From: an uncultured Armatimonadota bacterium | Lineage (GTDB): Bacteria; Armatimonadota; Fimbriimonadia; Fimbriimonadales; Fimbriimonadaceae | Assembly (NCBI GenBank): GCA_903927025.1 | Contig: CAIYLG010000007.1 | Location: 1 to 64,000, forward strand | Length of the DNA: 64,000 nucleotides | Reading direction: 5' to 3' | In this document: positions 34,253-42,500 of the stretch, piece by piece | Layout: each line of letters starts with the position of its first letter | Numbering within the stretch: the stretch's first letter is position 1 | Notes under the pieces: model-generated | The model's input: the letters and a program-made list of their open reading frames with translations, nothing else | What the model was told of the DNA's origin: nothing | Database searches by the model: none | Made by a program: the position numbers and the translations under genes

Positions 34253-35725
34253 GTGGGGGGCAAATTCCTGAGGAATCGAGTGGCACCGAGCGCGGCGCTG
34301 AGTCTGGTTCTCCTGTCCGGGTGCGCAAATAAGGGCGCCGAACAACGCATTCACTTAGCGACTCAGGCTGAAGTTGACGCGGTGCTTCCGAGGGAACTGG
34401 TGGTGGAACCTCCGGTCGACGCGGCCGCACGGAAAAGGTCTCGCGACTTTCATGCCGAACTCGACCGCCTTGGTGGTGCCAAGATGCAGAGTTTTGGGAT
34501 TCCTCTTGGTCTTCTTCTAGCGTCTTCTCCAGGGAAGCCGTCTTCAAAGGTCAAGGTTCAAGCGTTAGTCCCAGCGATGGCCTTCTACAAAGCCCATGCC
34601 GCAACGATTGCGAGAATTTCCAAGATCCTTTCTGCGGGCAGCATGCAGCCTGATCCAACGGTTCGGGAAACCACTGAGGGCGTTCGTCGCGAACTAGAGG
34701 TGACCGAGCTGATTCGCTTGGTCCTGATCTGCGCGGAGGCAGAGTTTGATCGGGGCGACTATGAGAGCGGTAAGGCGTTCATTCTGCTGGGTATCAACAT
34801 CGGCGACAGATACCTGGAAGCGAGCGACGGGGTGTGGGGCTACCTGTTGGCAGTGCTCATCAGGGGCATTGGCTCGGCGGGTACGGAACGGGTGGCAAGG
34901 AATCCAAAAGTTCCATTGGATACTCTGAGGCAGATCCTTGGTGCACTTCATGCATCGACTGTTGTCGATGAGCCTCTGATTCGTTCGATGAGGCTAGATT
35001 TTCAACGGATCACGCGCAGGGAGTTGGCGGTGAATCCGATCGGCCTTTATCGGTCGCTTGACAAAGCCGAGCAAAGCCTAAGATCGAATCCAAATAAACT
35101 CGCCGATTTCGATGCAAGTTCGAATCCTCCGAGCGGAACTCTTGACGCGGTGGAGACGGCGCGTAAATGTGGCGAGCGAGTGATGGAAGAGCTTGCGAAC
35201 CTGCGCCGCCCCTTTTCGGAGTCTGATTTTTCTTCCGAGGATGCTGCGCGGCAATCGGTTGATCAAATCCTAACCGTTCACAATGACGCTTCACCTTCTG
35301 ATCCTATCCTGCCCAATCCCGAAGCCGCGCGCACTCCTCTGACCAAAGATGAGTTCAATTCTCGAATGAACAGCGGTCATAACACGATGGGCCGAGCCAT
35401 CTGTTACGGCTTCCTCACTGATCAGGTGACGATGAGAAATTCGCTTCAGGGCAGGGTGAACGTCAATGCCACTCGCGTGCTACTCGCTTCGGCCATCTAC
35501 CGCCGGACTCACGGGGGAGCACTGCCGCCCACCATTGACGGTTTCCTACCGATATTGGGCAAATGGCCGGTGGACGCATTCAACGGAAAGCCGATGATCT
35601 ATCGTGCCAAACAGGAAAAGGTCTACTCGGTAGGCGAGGACCTCAAGGATGATGGAGGGAGCTTCACTTGGGATGGCACCCGAGTTAGAGATGTGGGACT
35701 ATCGCTGAGCCTTACCGGTCGATAG
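34253..35725 (+). CDS. hypothetical lipoprotein
   Basis: A 490-residue exported protein. The signal peptide ends in a lipobox LLSGC (Cys at about 24), so it is probably lipid-anchored. The body is helical. The last 70 residues (GGALPPTIDGFLPILGKWPVDAFNGKPMIY ... YSVGEDLKDDGG) match the 'P-x-D-x-F-x-G-K-P' tail seen in many pilin-like or secreted proteins of planctomycete-type bacteria. The start is GTG at 34253. No enzyme motif is recognised. Confidence 0.75.
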   Translation: MGGKFLRNRVAPSAALSLVLLSGCANKGAEQRIHLATQAEVDAVLPRELVVEPPVDAAARKRSRDFHAELDRLGGAKMQSFGIPLGLLLASSPGKPSSKVKVQALVPAMAFYKAHAATIARISKILSAGSMQPDPTVRETTEGVRRELEVTELIRLVLICAEAEFDRGDYESGKAFILLGINIGDRYLEASDGVWGYLLAVLIRGIGSAGTERVARNPKVPLDTLRQILGALHASTVVDEPLIRSMRLDFQRITRRELAVNPIGLYRSLDKAEQSLRSNPNKLADFDASSNPPSGTLDAVETARKCGERVMEELANLRRPFSESDFSSEDAARQSVDQILTVHNDASPSDPILPNPEAARTPLTKDEFNSRMNSGHNTMGRAICYGFLTDQVTMRNSLQGRVNVNATRVLLASAIYRRTHGGALPPTIDGFLPILGKWPVDAFNGKPMIYRAKQEKVYSVGEDLKDDGGSFTWDGTRVRDVGLSLSLTGR

Positions 35726-35949
35726 CCGCGCTCAACGACGGTTGCTAAAATCGGATTCGGAGATTCTGTGCAATTGCGAGTTATCAAGCATGATTAGCAG
35801 GTTGTCTCGCCAATCATTTCACAGATAAATGGATGGATGATAGAGTGATGACACCTATCCATCATACTATTGCCATAAGATGACGCCTGCTTAGCTTTTC
35901 TCTCGAGCGCGCGGGTAATGAAGTCATAGGGCGGTATTGACTTAGAGAT

Positions 35950-36336
35950 ATGCGTGCGCTTGTTGTTGAAGATATCGAGATAAACCGTGTGGTCATGCAG
36001 ATGATCCTCGAGCAGCTTGGCTGTGATGTTTCAACGGCGGTGGATGGACAAGAAGGCTTGGGTGCCATTGATGTTGGCCAATTTGACATCGTCTTCATGG
36101 ACCTGCAGATGCCGGTCTGTGACGGGTTTGAGGCCACTCGGCAGATTCGTAAAATTGAGATCGTGGAGGGCCGCCACCGGTTGCCCATCTTCGCTGTAAG
36201 CGCGAACACGTCAGAAAAGGATCGAATCATGAGCTCGGAGGTTGGAATGGACGGATTCATTGCAAAGCCGGTCACGATTCAAATTCTGCGAGATATTTTG
36301 GGATCGATTTCAGTCAGCGGAGTCCCAGGGGTCTGA
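35950..36336 (+). CDS. stand-alone response-regulator receiver protein
   Basis: A 128-residue CheY-like domain with no output domain. Acidic pocket residues are at the N-terminus (VVEDIE), the phosphoacceptor Asp is in FMDLQMPVCDG, the Ser switch in VSAN, and the conserved Lys in IAKPV. It lies 112 bases before a histidine kinase on the same strand, so it may be its phosphorylation partner. The ATG at 35950 lacks a strong ribosome-binding site. Confidence 0.9.
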   Translation: MRALVVEDIEINRVVMQMILEQLGCDVSTAVDGQEGLGAIDVGQFDIVFMDLQMPVCDGFEATRQIRKIEIVEGRHRLPIFAVSANTSEKDRIMSSEVGMDGFIAKPVTIQILRDILGSISVSGVPGV

Positions 36337-36448
36337 CTCCTCGAGTCCGGTGGATTGCACCCACTGTCGAGTTGGGAACGGCCGGTTTTTCAACTGGTCT
36401 GAATAAGAAGAACTGTCTTTCATGAGACGCAAACTTACGTGATCAACC

Positions 36449-38743
36449 ATGAGGTCCTCTCAAGAACCTAATCCACTCCAGCCTGGGAAACCTGTGTATG
36501 CAGGTGGCTTAACCGTGGCGGAGGTATGGCAAGGTCGCGGCTTTATCGAACTAGATTCCCAATTTCGGATTTCTTATGCGTCGCCTGACGCCATATTTCT
36601 GACGGGCAAGGCAGTTGAGCCAGGAACATCCCTTTCTGAGGTCGTCTCAAACACCTCCGCGGCTTCAGCTTGGGCTGCTCAGTCCTATCCCGATTCGTTT
36701 GAGACGACTTGGCAGAGCCGCTCTGGTAGGGCGATTGCCGCCAATTTGGTACGAGTTGACGATCGCGTGCTGGCCTATTTAACCGACAGCCCGAGGCGCA
36801 TCGAGATTTCGTCGGTGCCCCCGCCGGACAGCCTGCGCAGGATCTTGAACATGAATGCGGCGCTAACCGTCGCCTTTACGCTTGATGGAAAAGTCTACGC
36901 GGCGAATTTGAAGTGGACGCAGTTCTTTGGTCTCGCCTCCACTGAGATTTGGCTTCCACGGCTGATGGGGCAGCTGTTGGAAACCCCAGCGATTGAGGTC
37001 CGAGATCTTCTCCAAGTCTGCAAAGAGCACTTCGAACGAGGCTCGGTTGAGCATTGGCTGGTGAACTCTTCAGGAGAACGTCGGTGGACTTCCTGGACCG
37101 GTACGGTTGACGAGACTCGCAACCTAATCTTTATGGTCGGCACCGACCTTACCGATCAGAAGCGAAAAGCTGACGAGGAGGCTGAAAGTCGTGAAGATTT
37201 TGATGCCCACTTCGCTTCAGCGTCAGTTGGCGTTTGTCATATCGACCTTTCCGGTCGATATATCCGTGTCAACCAGAAGTTTCAAGAGCTGTTGGGCTAT
37301 TCCGGTGATGAACTCTCCGCCATGACTTATGTGGATATCACGCATCCAGACGACCTTGAGATGGGCAATGTACAAACCGAGCTTCTTCTCGCAGGCGATC
37401 TGGATCGCTTCTCGATGGAGAAGCGGTACATCCGCAAGGACGGGGAAATCGTTCACACCCACCTTACGGTGAGTCTCATCCGAGACGATCATGGAAACCC
37501 AAAGATGGTCATGAGTGCGGTGGGGGAGATCAATGCGAATGCGGACACGGATTCCGCAGTCCGAAAGAGCGAACAGTATTACCGCGCCTGGTTCGATCCA
37601 ACCGACCGAACTTATTGGACCGCGGATCCTCACGGCGCGGTGTTGGAGATATCCAACAATGGCGGCCTCACTATTGGGGTGGATATTGCCGAGCTCGTGC
37701 AGTTTGGGTGGCGGGAATTTATCCATCCCGAGGATCTGGAGCGCGTCAACGAAGCTTGGTTAAGTTGCCTGGCTTCTGGTCAGCGCTACCACGTTGAATA
37801 TCGGATCAGGGTGTTTCAAGGCGGATATCACTGGGTCCGGTCACAGGCACTCCCCTATCGTGATGACGGCAGAGAGATCCTTTGCTGGTACGGATACACC
37901 GACGACATCCACTTTCAACGCATCGCTGAAGAGCATCTAGGGCAGTTGGTAGAGGATCGAACCAAGGAGCTCCGCCAGGCAAATGAGGCGCTTATCGAAG
38001 CAAGGGATGAAGCCTTGGCAGCGTCAATTTCCAAGAGTCAGTTCCTTGCGAATATAAGTCACGAGATTCGCACGCCTATGAACGGAGTGATCGGTATTGC
38101 CTCGATGCTCCAGGAACAGGTTTTGGATGAGAAGAGCAAAAACTTGGTGGGCCTCATCTGCAGGAGCGGCGAGGCGCTCGTCAAGATCATCGACGACATC
38201 CTCGACTTTTCCAAAATTGAGGCAGGGAAAGTAACGCTCGAGCCGTCTAGCGCCCATCTTTTGGAGCTGGTTTCAGAAGTTATGGCCCTCTTTCAGGCGC
38301 ATGCCAAATCTAAGAAGCTTGATTTGAAGCTTGAGAGCAAGCTTGACTCTATCCCAGTTGTGCGGGTCGACCCGTTCAGGTTAAGGCAAGTGCTTTCGAA
38401 TCTGATCAGCAATGCCATCAAATTTACACCTTCCGGTTGGGTCAAGGTGGAAGTTGCGGGAGTCGTTGCCTCAGATCTAGTTGATCTAACCATCACGGTA
38501 CGGGACAGTGGAATCGGGATTCGGCAGGAGCATTTGAGCACCATCTTTGAAAGCTTCACTCAGGGTGATGGCTCCATTCAGCGCAAATACGGTGGGACTG
38601 GACTCGGTCTGACGATCTCCAAGAACCTTGCTGAACTTATGGGTGGCACCCTCATCGCCGAGAGCCAGATTGGCGTGGGAACCGCGATGGTTCTCTGTCT
38701 TCCGCTCGAACTCGATCGGGCGATGTCCAGCCTCAAGGGATAA
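36449..38743 (+). CDS. multi-PAS sensor histidine kinase, copy 1
   Basis: A 764-residue, apparently soluble kinase with no membrane helix. PAS-like segments lie at about 20-120, 125-235, 245-365 (HIDLSGRYIRVNQKFQELLGY) and 375-490 (PAS_3 type with GGYHWVRSQA). A coiled-coil follows, then HisKA with the phospho-His in ISHEIRTPMNG (about 537). The HATPase domain shows the N box NLISNAIKF, DSGIGI and GGTGLGLTIS. It lacks a receiver, consistent with the separate REC gene upstream. Copy 2 at 42501 lacks the first 125 residues. Confidence 0.93.
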   Translation: MRSSQEPNPLQPGKPVYAGGLTVAEVWQGRGFIELDSQFRISYASPDAIFLTGKAVEPGTSLSEVVSNTSAASAWAAQSYPDSFETTWQSRSGRAIAANLVRVDDRVLAYLTDSPRRIEISSVPPPDSLRRILNMNAALTVAFTLDGKVYAANLKWTQFFGLASTEIWLPRLMGQLLETPAIEVRDLLQVCKEHFERGSVEHWLVNSSGERRWTSWTGTVDETRNLIFMVGTDLTDQKRKADEEAESREDFDAHFASASVGVCHIDLSGRYIRVNQKFQELLGYSGDELSAMTYVDITHPDDLEMGNVQTELLLAGDLDRFSMEKRYIRKDGEIVHTHLTVSLIRDDHGNPKMVMSAVGEINANADTDSAVRKSEQYYRAWFDPTDRTYWTADPHGAVLEISNNGGLTIGVDIAELVQFGWREFIHPEDLERVNEAWLSCLASGQRYHVEYRIRVFQGGYHWVRSQALPYRDDGREILCWYGYTDDIHFQRIAEEHLGQLVEDRTKELRQANEALIEARDEALAASISKSQFLANISHEIRTPMNGVIGIASMLQEQVLDEKSKNLVGLICRSGEALVKIIDDILDFSKIEAGKVTLEPSSAHLLELVSEVMALFQAHAKSKKLDLKLESKLDSIPVVRVDPFRLRQVLSNLISNAIKFTPSGWVKVEVAGVVASDLVDLTITVRDSGIGIRQEHLSTIFESFTQGDGSIQRKYGGTGLGLTISKNLAELMGGTLIAESQIGVGTAMVLCLPLELDRAMSSLKG

Positions 38744-38764
38744 TTCGATTCTTTGGCCTCACAG

Positions 38765-39520
38765 CTAAGGACAGGTTTGTCTGCTGTCAAGCATGCGTCG
38801 CATCTCTCTCCCAAACTCCCTCGATCGCTTTAAGCTTAGGGTGGTTCGAATCGTGCCTTTCGTTGTGTGGATGATGAATAGATCTGAGTCTTCTGACCGA
38901 ACGACGCTCATCGCCACGATTTGATCCAACGCAGCCTGAAGCGTCATCTGACCCGAGCGATCCAATTCACAGATTCCATCCGGGCCAATCCTGATCTGGC
39001 TACCTCGTGATTTGAAGGTGTTCGGTGCGGGTGAGTAGGCTGCAGGTTCCGCAACACGATCCTTCCCTGTAATCGCCGCCCATAAGATGCCGTAACGGTC
39101 AATCGTGAGCTTGACGCTGATGTCTCCCCCGTCGGTACGGATCGTTCGATTGTCTCTGCGCCCGCGTGTTGTGTTGGGCAGAATCTCTGCGCTGCCAAGG
39201 GATCCCCTTGCGATCTGGTTCCCCAGAAAGTCAAATGCGGTGATGGACCCATCGGCAATCTCGATTCGAGCATTCGCCCCGATGAGTGCCAGGGCAATGG
39301 TGATGCCAATCACCGTGAGGCCAAGGACGACGGCAATCAGGAAGGGTGGTTTTGCTGACGTGGCGTTCGTATCTGCCAGATGGAGTGCCGCTTGAACTGG
39401 ACTTGGAGCAGAAAGCAGCCCGTTAAGGCCGAAGATGAGAAATGTGCTTCCTGCAACCCCGAGCAGCACAAGCACGAGTGCTGGACTTTGCTTTCGATAG
39501 GAGAACACCTGACGCTCCAC
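38765..39520 (-). CDS. hypothetical membrane protein
   Basis: A 251-residue protein with two membrane helices near the N-terminus (LVLVLLGVAGSTFLIFGL and FLIAVVLGLTVIGITIALALI). The C-terminal half is beta-rich and hydrophilic, with a PH-like or DUF-type feel (SITAFDFLGNQI ... FIIHTTKGTI). The start is GTG at 39520. It lies convergent to the first kinase and divergent from blaI copy 2, so it may share that control region. Confidence 0.65.
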   Translation of the reverse strand: MERQVFSYRKQSPALVLVLLGVAGSTFLIFGLNGLLSAPSPVQAALHLADTNATSAKPPFLIAVVLGLTVIGITIALALIGANARIEIADGSITAFDFLGNQIARGSLGSAEILPNTTRGRRDNRTIRTDGGDISVKLTIDRYGILWAAITGKDRVAEPAAYSPAPNTFKSRGSQIRIGPDGICELDRSGQMTLQAALDQIVAMSVVRSEDSDLFIIHTTKGTIRTTLSLKRSREFGREMRRMLDSRQTCP

Positions 39521-39566
39521 AAATTGAGTATAGCTAGGGCGCCGTCTGAGTGAAAAACGGATCTTC

Positions 39567-39623
39567 GCTAATTTTTTAGCAGAAACCCTTGGATATTTAC
39601 AAAAAAGGTGCTAATTTATTAGC
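39567..39623 (+). promoter_or_regulatory. paired 14-bp operator dyads, BlaI system 2
   Basis: Site 1 is gctaattttttagc (39567-39580) and site 2 is gctaatttattagc (39610-39623), both perfect 5-4-5 palindromes. They are 43 bp apart and site 2 directly abuts the blaI ATG at 39624, covering the ribosome-binding region. The arms differ from system 1 (gctaa instead of gttaa), which suggests separate repressor specificities. Confidence 0.75.
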
Positions 39624-40004
39624 ATGCGTACGAAGGAATACCTCAGCAAGCGGGAACAGCAGATCATGGAGATGGTCTACCGGAACGGTCGCATGACGGC
39701 GGTTGAGATCCAGGATGGCCTGTCAGGGAACCTTGCCAACTCCAGCGTGCGCACCCTGCTGACGATCCTAGAGCGCAAGGGCTGGCTCAGGCACGATGAG
39801 GCGGGTGCGAAATATGTGTATTACGCCGCGAAGGAAAGAGAAGACGAGGCAAAGTCTGCCCTTCACGGTCTGCTCCAAACGTTCTACAACGGCTCCTTAG
39901 GAAGCCTCGTTGCGACGCTTGTGAGCGACCGAGAAACGCGCCTCACTCCCGAAGAGATTGAAGAAATCAAAGAACTGATTGCCAAATCGGAGGCACAGCC
40001 ATGA
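39624..40004 (+). CDS. BlaI/MecI-family repressor, system 2
   Basis: A 126-residue winged-helix repressor with LSKREQQIMEMVYRNGRMTAVEIQ at the N-terminus, wing ERKGWLRHDEAGAKYVYYA, and a dimerisation tail. Its stop overlaps the following M56 gene (ATGA). It is expected to bind the two dyads immediately upstream. The neighbouring kinases may belong to the same signalling cluster. Confidence 0.95.
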   Translation: MRTKEYLSKREQQIMEMVYRNGRMTAVEIQDGLSGNLANSSVRTLLTILERKGWLRHDEAGAKYVYYAAKEREDEAKSALHGLLQTFYNGSLGSLVATLVSDRETRLTPEEIEEIKELIAKSEAQP

Positions 40005-42277
40005 ACACACCGCTTCTTTTTAGCCTTGCTTTGCGAAGCTTCGCCCCGCCAGCTGTGGGCCTTATCGTGCTGGCTCTGTGGCGGCGCTCCTCGGCTTCCA
40101 GTCGGCGTCTTGTGTGGATCTTGAGCTTTGTCGTGCTCGCCATCATGCCGGTTGCACTGATGAGCCTTCCATCTTTCAGCGTGACTCAGACACAACCGTT
40201 ACCAGTTCCACTGCATGCATCTGCAGCCTTTGGTCCGTCGTCCGTTACAACCGGCCTTACTCAGCATCACGTCACCGCTTCGGTGGTCCAACCGATCCAG
40301 GAGGCGCCGATCCAAACGATTGCTCCGATTCGTGAAGTACACCCTGCGAAGAGATGGGCGCTCTCCGTTTGGAATCGGTATGGACTGATCGTCTGGGCGA
40401 TCGGCGTCTTGCTCGTTCTGACTCACGGACTTCTTGGCCTAGTTCGGCTCACCACCCTCCGACTTAAACGCGTTCGCAACGAAGAGTGGGCCCGAGACCT
40501 GAAAGGTGCAGCCGAGGAGATCGGGCTGTCGCGAGAGCCAGTGCTGTTCACGTGTGAAGAGATCAAGGTGCCGATGGTATTCGGCTACCTAAGCCCGAAG
40601 CTGGTGCTTCCACCTGACGTCGGAACCTGGACTCCAGAATCACGACGTGCGATCTTCCTTCACGAATGCGCCCACATCCTTCGCATGGATTGGCCAGGTC
40701 TTCTGTTCTCTCGCCTAGTGACTGCCATCTACTGGTTCAACCCGCTTGTTTGGCTTTCGTCAAGGCAATATCGAGCAGAGTGCGAGGCAGCTGCTGATGA
40801 TGTCGTTCTGCTCGCGGGTGTTGCACCGTCCACGTACGCCAGCGAGCTTCTCCAGATGGCATCGTACGCTCGCCCCACTGCGCTTCCAGGTGCCCTGGCC
40901 ATTGTTGAGGCAGGCTCGCTCAAGATTCGCATTAACCGCCTTCTGGACAAGTCTCAGGTTCGCCGCGCCGCGTCCCCCCGAGCGGCTGGCGTGGCGATCG
41001 CACTCAGCTTGGCCCTCGCTGTCGCGTTTGGGTTTTCCTATGACAAAGTTGGGCAGGTTGGTACTTCCAATGACGGCTACGCCGACTTAGGGCGTGGGCG
41101 GCACATCCAGATCATCGCGATTGTGAAGGACAATGGCATGCACAGCCAAGCGTGGAATATGAAGGGAGAGCTGTTGCCGAACTCGTTTCCTTTGCCAACT
41201 GGTGACGGGAACCGGATTGAGCCCGAGCCAGACAATTACTGCGTAGTGTTCGCTCAGAATTTCCCTGGGCCAGCCTTCAGTCGGATGGTTGCGCAGGACA
41301 ACACCGTGTTGCGCGGCATATTCAACCTGGAAACGCTCCAGTCCAGTGTTCCGGGATACGGATATTACGAGCGGCGCTTGGATGAGAGCCACATTGGCTA
41401 CACAGCAATCCATGTCTCACGAACTGGCTATGGATCCATTCGATGCAACATATGGAAGGGGGACAGGGACTTCCGTAGTAAGGATGAACTCAAGCCAGAC
41501 CTCATTTTCGACCATATCCCGTTCGAACCTACTGGAACAGTTGCCGATAAGGCTCAATTAGGCGTGACCGTGACTGATGGAGCGCCAAGGAGCGATGCGC
41601 CTGGTGCACTGATCGGAGTCTCGGATCTGGATCATCCGGAGTGGGGTTACTGGCGGCCGGATGGAACACCCCTACCCAAGATCGATGGAGTCTATGCCTC
41701 GGGGAGGCGTTCTGACTTCCATCCGATTGGCCCAATGACGCGACGAATTGGCTTCCTGATGCGAAGCCGAGAAGGCAGCCAGGAGTCGGTGGCGGTTGGA
41801 GATGTTTCGGGACTGTTGATCACCCATGAGGTCAACTCCTTCCATACACCCAGCGGTCGGTACGACCTCAACGAAGTTTTTATCGCCCCAAACAATGCGT
41901 CGATGCGACTCTACGCAAGAGTCCCTCGTTCGGATAAAGTCGTCGAGCACGTTAGCCTCACGAGAATCGATCCGAACACTGCAAACGAATCGGTGCAAAA
42001 GTTCTTCTCCAATCGAATAGGGCTTGGGTCGACATGCTTTGCGTTCCACTCTCAACTTCCGAGTTTGCCTGTTGGACAGGTTCGATCGCAGAAGTTTATG
42101 TTCAATCAAAACCAGACTCCCAAAGGGAGTTGGGTCGATTACTCGACCGACTGGGAAGATGGCGTCGTCGCCATCCATACTCAGCAGCCAAATAGGATCA
42201 TCGGCATGGACATCCTCGAACACGGGCACGATTACTACACCTATCCAAGGGTTGCCTTGAAGCCGGGACATCACTAG
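40001..42277 (+). CDS. M56-family (BlaR1-like) membrane metalloprotease sensor, system 2
   Basis: A 758-residue protein. Helices near 10-30, 35-55 and 130-150 precede the zinc protease with HECAH at about 221-225. A further helix (AGVAIALSLALAVAFGF) at about 330-346 is followed by an external region of some 410 residues. That region has no penicillin-binding motifs, and I do not recognise it. The exported half is about 250 residues longer than in system 1, so the two probably sense different signals. It is coupled to blaI by a four-base overlap. Confidence 0.9.
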   Translation: MNTPLLFSLALRSFAPPAVGLIVLALWRRSSASSRRLVWILSFVVLAIMPVALMSLPSFSVTQTQPLPVPLHASAAFGPSSVTTGLTQHHVTASVVQPIQEAPIQTIAPIREVHPAKRWALSVWNRYGLIVWAIGVLLVLTHGLLGLVRLTTLRLKRVRNEEWARDLKGAAEEIGLSREPVLFTCEEIKVPMVFGYLSPKLVLPPDVGTWTPESRRAIFLHECAHILRMDWPGLLFSRLVTAIYWFNPLVWLSSRQYRAECEAAADDVVLLAGVAPSTYASELLQMASYARPTALPGALAIVEAGSLKIRINRLLDKSQVRRAASPRAAGVAIALSLALAVAFGFSYDKVGQVGTSNDGYADLGRGRHIQIIAIVKDNGMHSQAWNMKGELLPNSFPLPTGDGNRIEPEPDNYCVVFAQNFPGPAFSRMVAQDNTVLRGIFNLETLQSSVPGYGYYERRLDESHIGYTAIHVSRTGYGSIRCNIWKGDRDFRSKDELKPDLIFDHIPFEPTGTVADKAQLGVTVTDGAPRSDAPGALIGVSDLDHPEWGYWRPDGTPLPKIDGVYASGRRSDFHPIGPMTRRIGFLMRSREGSQESVAVGDVSGLLITHEVNSFHTPSGRYDLNEVFIAPNNASMRLYARVPRSDKVVEHVSLTRIDPNTANESVQKFFSNRIGLGSTCFAFHSQLPSLPVGQVRSQKFMFNQNQTPKGSWVDYSTDWEDGVVAIHTQQPNRIIGMDILEHGHDYYTYPRVALKPGHH

Positions 42278-42500
42278 GAAGGGCTCATGGTGGAATCGTC
42301 ATAGTTGGGGTGTTGGCTCTAAACAATTTGGATACCTTCAGATCGTGAACGTTCCCAAATAAGAGGTGTCGAAAGAATTAATGTAGGAACGATCTTTCGG
42401 GAAACTTCTTACAGGTTCATTCCACATAGCTCAACGTGCAAAACGGTGGTGGCCCCGAGTGAGGCATAGCACCGTAATCCACGGGTAGCCCAATCAATCA

